Below, in pieces: positions 62,089 through 64,000 of a DNA stretch of 64,000 nt. Source of the DNA: Thiotrichaceae bacterium. Lineage in GTDB: Bacteria; Pseudomonadota; Gammaproteobacteria; Beggiatoales; Beggiatoaceae. The translations under genes and the position numbers were made by a program. Position 1 is the first letter of the stretch, and the number at the start of each line of letters is the position of its first letter. Location: the NCBI GenBank assembly GCA_026991885.1, contig JALXAQ010000249.1, positions 1 to 64,000 on the forward strand, read 5' to 3'. The notes beneath the pieces were generated by a model. It searched no databases. It was not told the DNA's origin and saw only the letters and a program-made list of their open reading frames with translations.

Positions 62089-63108
62089 ATGAAAGCCGTT
62101 TTATTAAGTGCAGCAGGTGGGGCAGAAGTCCTGAAAATGAGCGAAGTAGAGACGCCTGATTTATCGAGTCCCGATTTTATACGTGTGCGTTTACACGCTG
62201 CTGGGATTAATCCCGTTGATTATAAAATGCGAGAAAAAGGGGGGATTGTCCCCGATAAGTTACCCAAAATTCTGGGTTGTGATGGGGCAGGTGTCGTCGA
62301 TGCGGTGGGTGATAGCGTCAGTCGTTTTAAAGTCGGTGATGAGGTTTATTTTTTTAATGGTGGTATTGGTACTGATGAGCCGGGTAATTATGCCGAATAT
62401 ACTATCCTTCATCAAGACTACGCTGCTCTTAAACCCAAAAAATTGTCAATGGTAGAGGCGGCAGCTTTACCGTTAGCATGGATTACGGCTTGGGAATCGT
62501 TAGTTGATCGTTGCCAGTTGCAAGCTAATCAAACGGTTTTAATTCATGCGGGCGTGGGTGGCGTGGGACATTTGGCGATACAATTGGCAAAAAGCTTGGG
62601 GGCGCGTGTTGCTGTGACGGTGAGCAGCCAAGAGAAAGTTGAGTTTGCTCAGTCGCTGGGGGCAGACTATTGTATTGATTACAAGCAGACTGATTTTGTC
62701 CAAGCGGCGCTCGATTGGACAAAGGGGGCAGGCGTTGATGTGGTTTTTGATATGGTGGGCGCCGACATTTTTTGTCGTTCTATCTCTGCCGCTTGCATTT
62801 ATGGCAAAGTTGTTACTTTGTTGGAGCCCGTTTGCGATAGTAATGCGATTAAGGTGGCAAAGCTACGCAATATCAGTTTGATTTATGAGTTGATGCTCAC
62901 GCCGATGTTGATGGGGATGCACGAGGCGCGGGTGGCACAGCGGGTGATGTTAGATGAGGCGAGCCGTTTGATTGAGGCGGGTAAGTTGCAGGTGAAAGTG
63001 ACTCAAGTGTTGCCTTTGGCGCAGGTTGCTAAGGCACATCAATTGATTGAGGCGGGGGATACGATGGGGAAAATTGTTTTGGTCCAAGATGAATCTTGGA
63101 CTCCGTAA
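62089..63108 (+). CDS. MDR-family NADPH-dependent zinc-independent oxidoreductase
   Basis: About 339 residues, quinone oxidoreductase type. GroES-like domain with RLHAAGINPVDYKMREKGG, and a Rossmann domain with the nucleotide motif HAGVGGVGHLAIQLAKSLGA. Zinc-binding cysteines are missing. ATG 62089 after AAAAAAGGATAATATTT is used; an earlier frame start lies in the repeat. The last codons (VQDESWTP and the stop) are supplied by a palindromic repeat at 63082-63104. The substrate is unknown, probably a quinone or enone. Confidence 0.88.
   Translation: MKAVLLSAAGGAEVLKMSEVETPDLSSPDFIRVRLHAAGINPVDYKMREKGGIVPDKLPKILGCDGAGVVDAVGDSVSRFKVGDEVYFFNGGIGTDEPGNYAEYTILHQDYAALKPKKLSMVEAAALPLAWITAWESLVDRCQLQANQTVLIHAGVGGVGHLAIQLAKSLGARVAVTVSSQEKVEFAQSLGADYCIDYKQTDFVQAALDWTKGAGVDVVFDMVGADIFCRSISAACIYGKVVTLLEPVCDSNAIKVAKLRNISLIYELMLTPMLMGMHEARVAQRVMLDEASRLIEAGKLQVKVTQVLPLAQVAKAHQLIEAGDTMGKIVLVQDESWTP
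63082..63104. repeat. Palindromic repeat inside the 3' end of the oxidoreductase gene
   Basis: GTCCAAGATGAATCTTGGAC then TCC encodes the final residues QDESWTP of the upstream protein, with TAA following. Confidence 0.85.
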
Positions 63109-63117
63109 TACCAATAA

Positions 63118-63447
63118 TTAGTTGATGATCATGGGTGCTATTGGTAAGCCATTACGTGCCCAACTCACAATCCCGCCGTAGAGGTTATAAACATTATCAT
63201 AGCCCCGTTGTGTCATATACATACAGGCTTGCCCAGATCGTGCGCCCGTGCGACAATAAAAAACAACTGTCTCATCTTTAGGTATTTCATCAAGACGAAA
63301 AGGTAAGGTATTTAATGGTAAGGGTTTGCCCGTAGAAATAGAGGCTTGTGCCATTTCTTGTGGGGTACGTACATCAATTAGAACTGGGGGCTTTTCACTT
63401 TCCAACCATTGGGCTAATTCATTAGAATCTATTTCTTTGATCTGCAT
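63118..63447 (-). CDS. Rhodanese domain protein
   Basis: A 109-residue single-domain sulfurtransferase. Strand IDVRTPQEMAQA near the start and the catalytic loop CRTGARSG (Cys near residue 65, with Arg after it) are present, and the family-typical VYNLYGGIVSWARNGLP follows. It is GlpE-like; it would move sulfane sulfur from thiosulfate or persulfide. No signal peptide. It is convergent with the oxidoreductase gene. Confidence 0.9.
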   Translation of the reverse strand: MQIKEIDSNELAQWLESEKPPVLIDVRTPQEMAQASISTGKPLPLNTLPFRLDEIPKDETVVFYCRTGARSGQACMYMTQRGYDNVYNLYGGIVSWARNGLPIAPMIIN

Positions 63448-63782
63448 TAAAATTTTTCTCTTTTTCTCTTTGTTTGTTAATTAATAATATTAATATATCT
63501 ATAGACGGGTTGCTTTATTTCAAGTGTGAATTAGCTCGTTACCATGTCCTGTCATTGATTTCCCCGCAGAACGGTTTTTTTTCTGAGTACAACTAATGGG
63601 TGACAACGAATAAAACAAAATAAGGTTTGTTTAAGATTGTCTGAATCAGAATTTAAGAATTAAACTTAGTCAACTTCAAAACCAGACCGGTTGAAAAGAA
63701 AACCTGCCAGGTCAAAGTCACAAACGTTCCTTAGTATATTTCTGATTTATTTGCGGCTCGGCGGCGGTTCGTCTATTTCAAG
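63448..63782. other. Intergenic stretch without assigned features
   Basis: AT-rich leader of the rhodanese gene followed by about 250 bases with no open frame of protein-like composition. AAACCAGACCGGTTGAAAAG near 63679 contains a partial inverted repeat. Nothing further is seen. Confidence 0.5.
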
Positions 63783-64000
63783 TTAGTTAAGTAATTCAAA
63801 AACACGCTTGACAGCCTCAGCACCACCTAATGGTATGGAGAGTTGTCCGTCTGGGATTTCATACTCACGCGGATTAATCCTTATCAATGTGCCCTTGTAT
63901 TTCTCTGCTATGATTTCCGATTCAATTCTAACCGTTGGCACTGCTTGCCCAGCACCAATCTCAACAATGGCTAACTTGAAACGGTTTTCTTGTAATTTAT
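63783..64000 (-). CDS. Sir2-family NAD-dependent deacylase, C-terminal part (cut by window edge)
   Basis: The frame is open from the edge to TAA at 63783-63785 and gives about 71 residues: KLAIVEIGAGQAVPTVRIES, TLIRINPREYEIPDGQLSIP, LGGAEAVKRVFELLN. This matches the C-terminal part of sirtuins (VxxGAGxAIPTVR, then LIRINPRE and IPLGA). The NAD-binding residues lie beyond the window. An N-terminal half or other gene structure cannot be judged. Confidence 0.75.
   Translation of the reverse strand, partial: KLQENRFKLAIVEIGAGQAVPTVRIESEIIAEKYKGTLIRINPREYEIPDGQLSIPLGGAEAVKRVFELLN

Noticed and set aside
63720-63780. Sequence TTTATTTGCGGCTCGGCGGC resembling the methyltransferase motif at 48526
   Set aside because: The frame breaks at once and similarity is too short to call a second relic.

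Overview
The window looks like chromosome from a gammaproteobacterium related to the large filamentous sulfur bacteria (Beggiatoa/Thioploca/Thiomargarita group). This is an inference. It rests on moderate-to-low GC, gammaproteobacterial gene sets (waaA-birA, TPR-lolB, mnmA-nudJ, hflD, serC-serA), a ccoNOQP-ccoG cbb3 oxidase operon, very many short palindromic and tandem repeats, and several decayed genes. No rRNA or tRNA gene is visible.

Layout. 1-8742: a 55-bp tandem repeat, waaA-birA, a small membrane protein with argE, argA, a degenerate PAS-GGDEF-EAL protein and a family 2 glycosyltransferase. 8743-10455: a poor region with relics of a Phd/YefM antitoxin and of an Rpn-type nuclease, a possible small RNA and a DUF29 gene. 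10456-12689: serC-serA. 12777-15915: a signalling trio of Ser/Thr kinase-SUMF1 fusion, FHA protein and PP2C phosphatase. 16009-17400: a broken cytochrome c gene carrying an inserted 87-bp element. 17624-25996: a TVP38-flavoprotein fusion, DUF547, an AAA-DUF4143 ATPase, a WD40-caspase relic, repeat arrays, a LamG lipoprotein and guaB. 26094-32274: TPR lipoprotein-lolB-ftsY, a UPF0324 transporter with a 44-residue companion, and a universal stress protein. 32275-39285: gene relics, a phosphodiesterase, the tmRNA gene, hflD, a GST, an AlbA-domain protein, mnmA and a Nudix hydrolase. 39598-44308: cbb3 oxidase. 44370-48476: EF-hand, DUF2202 and two DUF4139-type proteins. 49139-54754: a four-gene operon of one dynamin-like GTPase, two tandem small GTPases and a membrane-anchored partner. 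55294-57175: an IS607-type element with dead tnpA and intact tnpB. 57363-64000: an FG-GAP-like repeat protein, a ClpV-type ATPase, an MDR oxidoreductase, a rhodanese and a partial sirtuin.

The strongest observation is the tmRNA gene (ssrA) at 34204-34868. Its T-loop is split by about 281 nt that fold as a complete group I intron: P1 with a U-G pair at the splice site, P2, P3, P4, P6, P7, P8, P9 and a terminal G. Self-splicing introns are known in 16S rRNA genes of giant sulfur bacteria, which fits the assignment. The second candidate system is the GTPase operon, whose three nucleotide-binding proteins and transmembrane partner have no obvious housekeeping role. Short palindromic repeat families sit at many gene ends, and in places supply stop codons or C-terminal residues.
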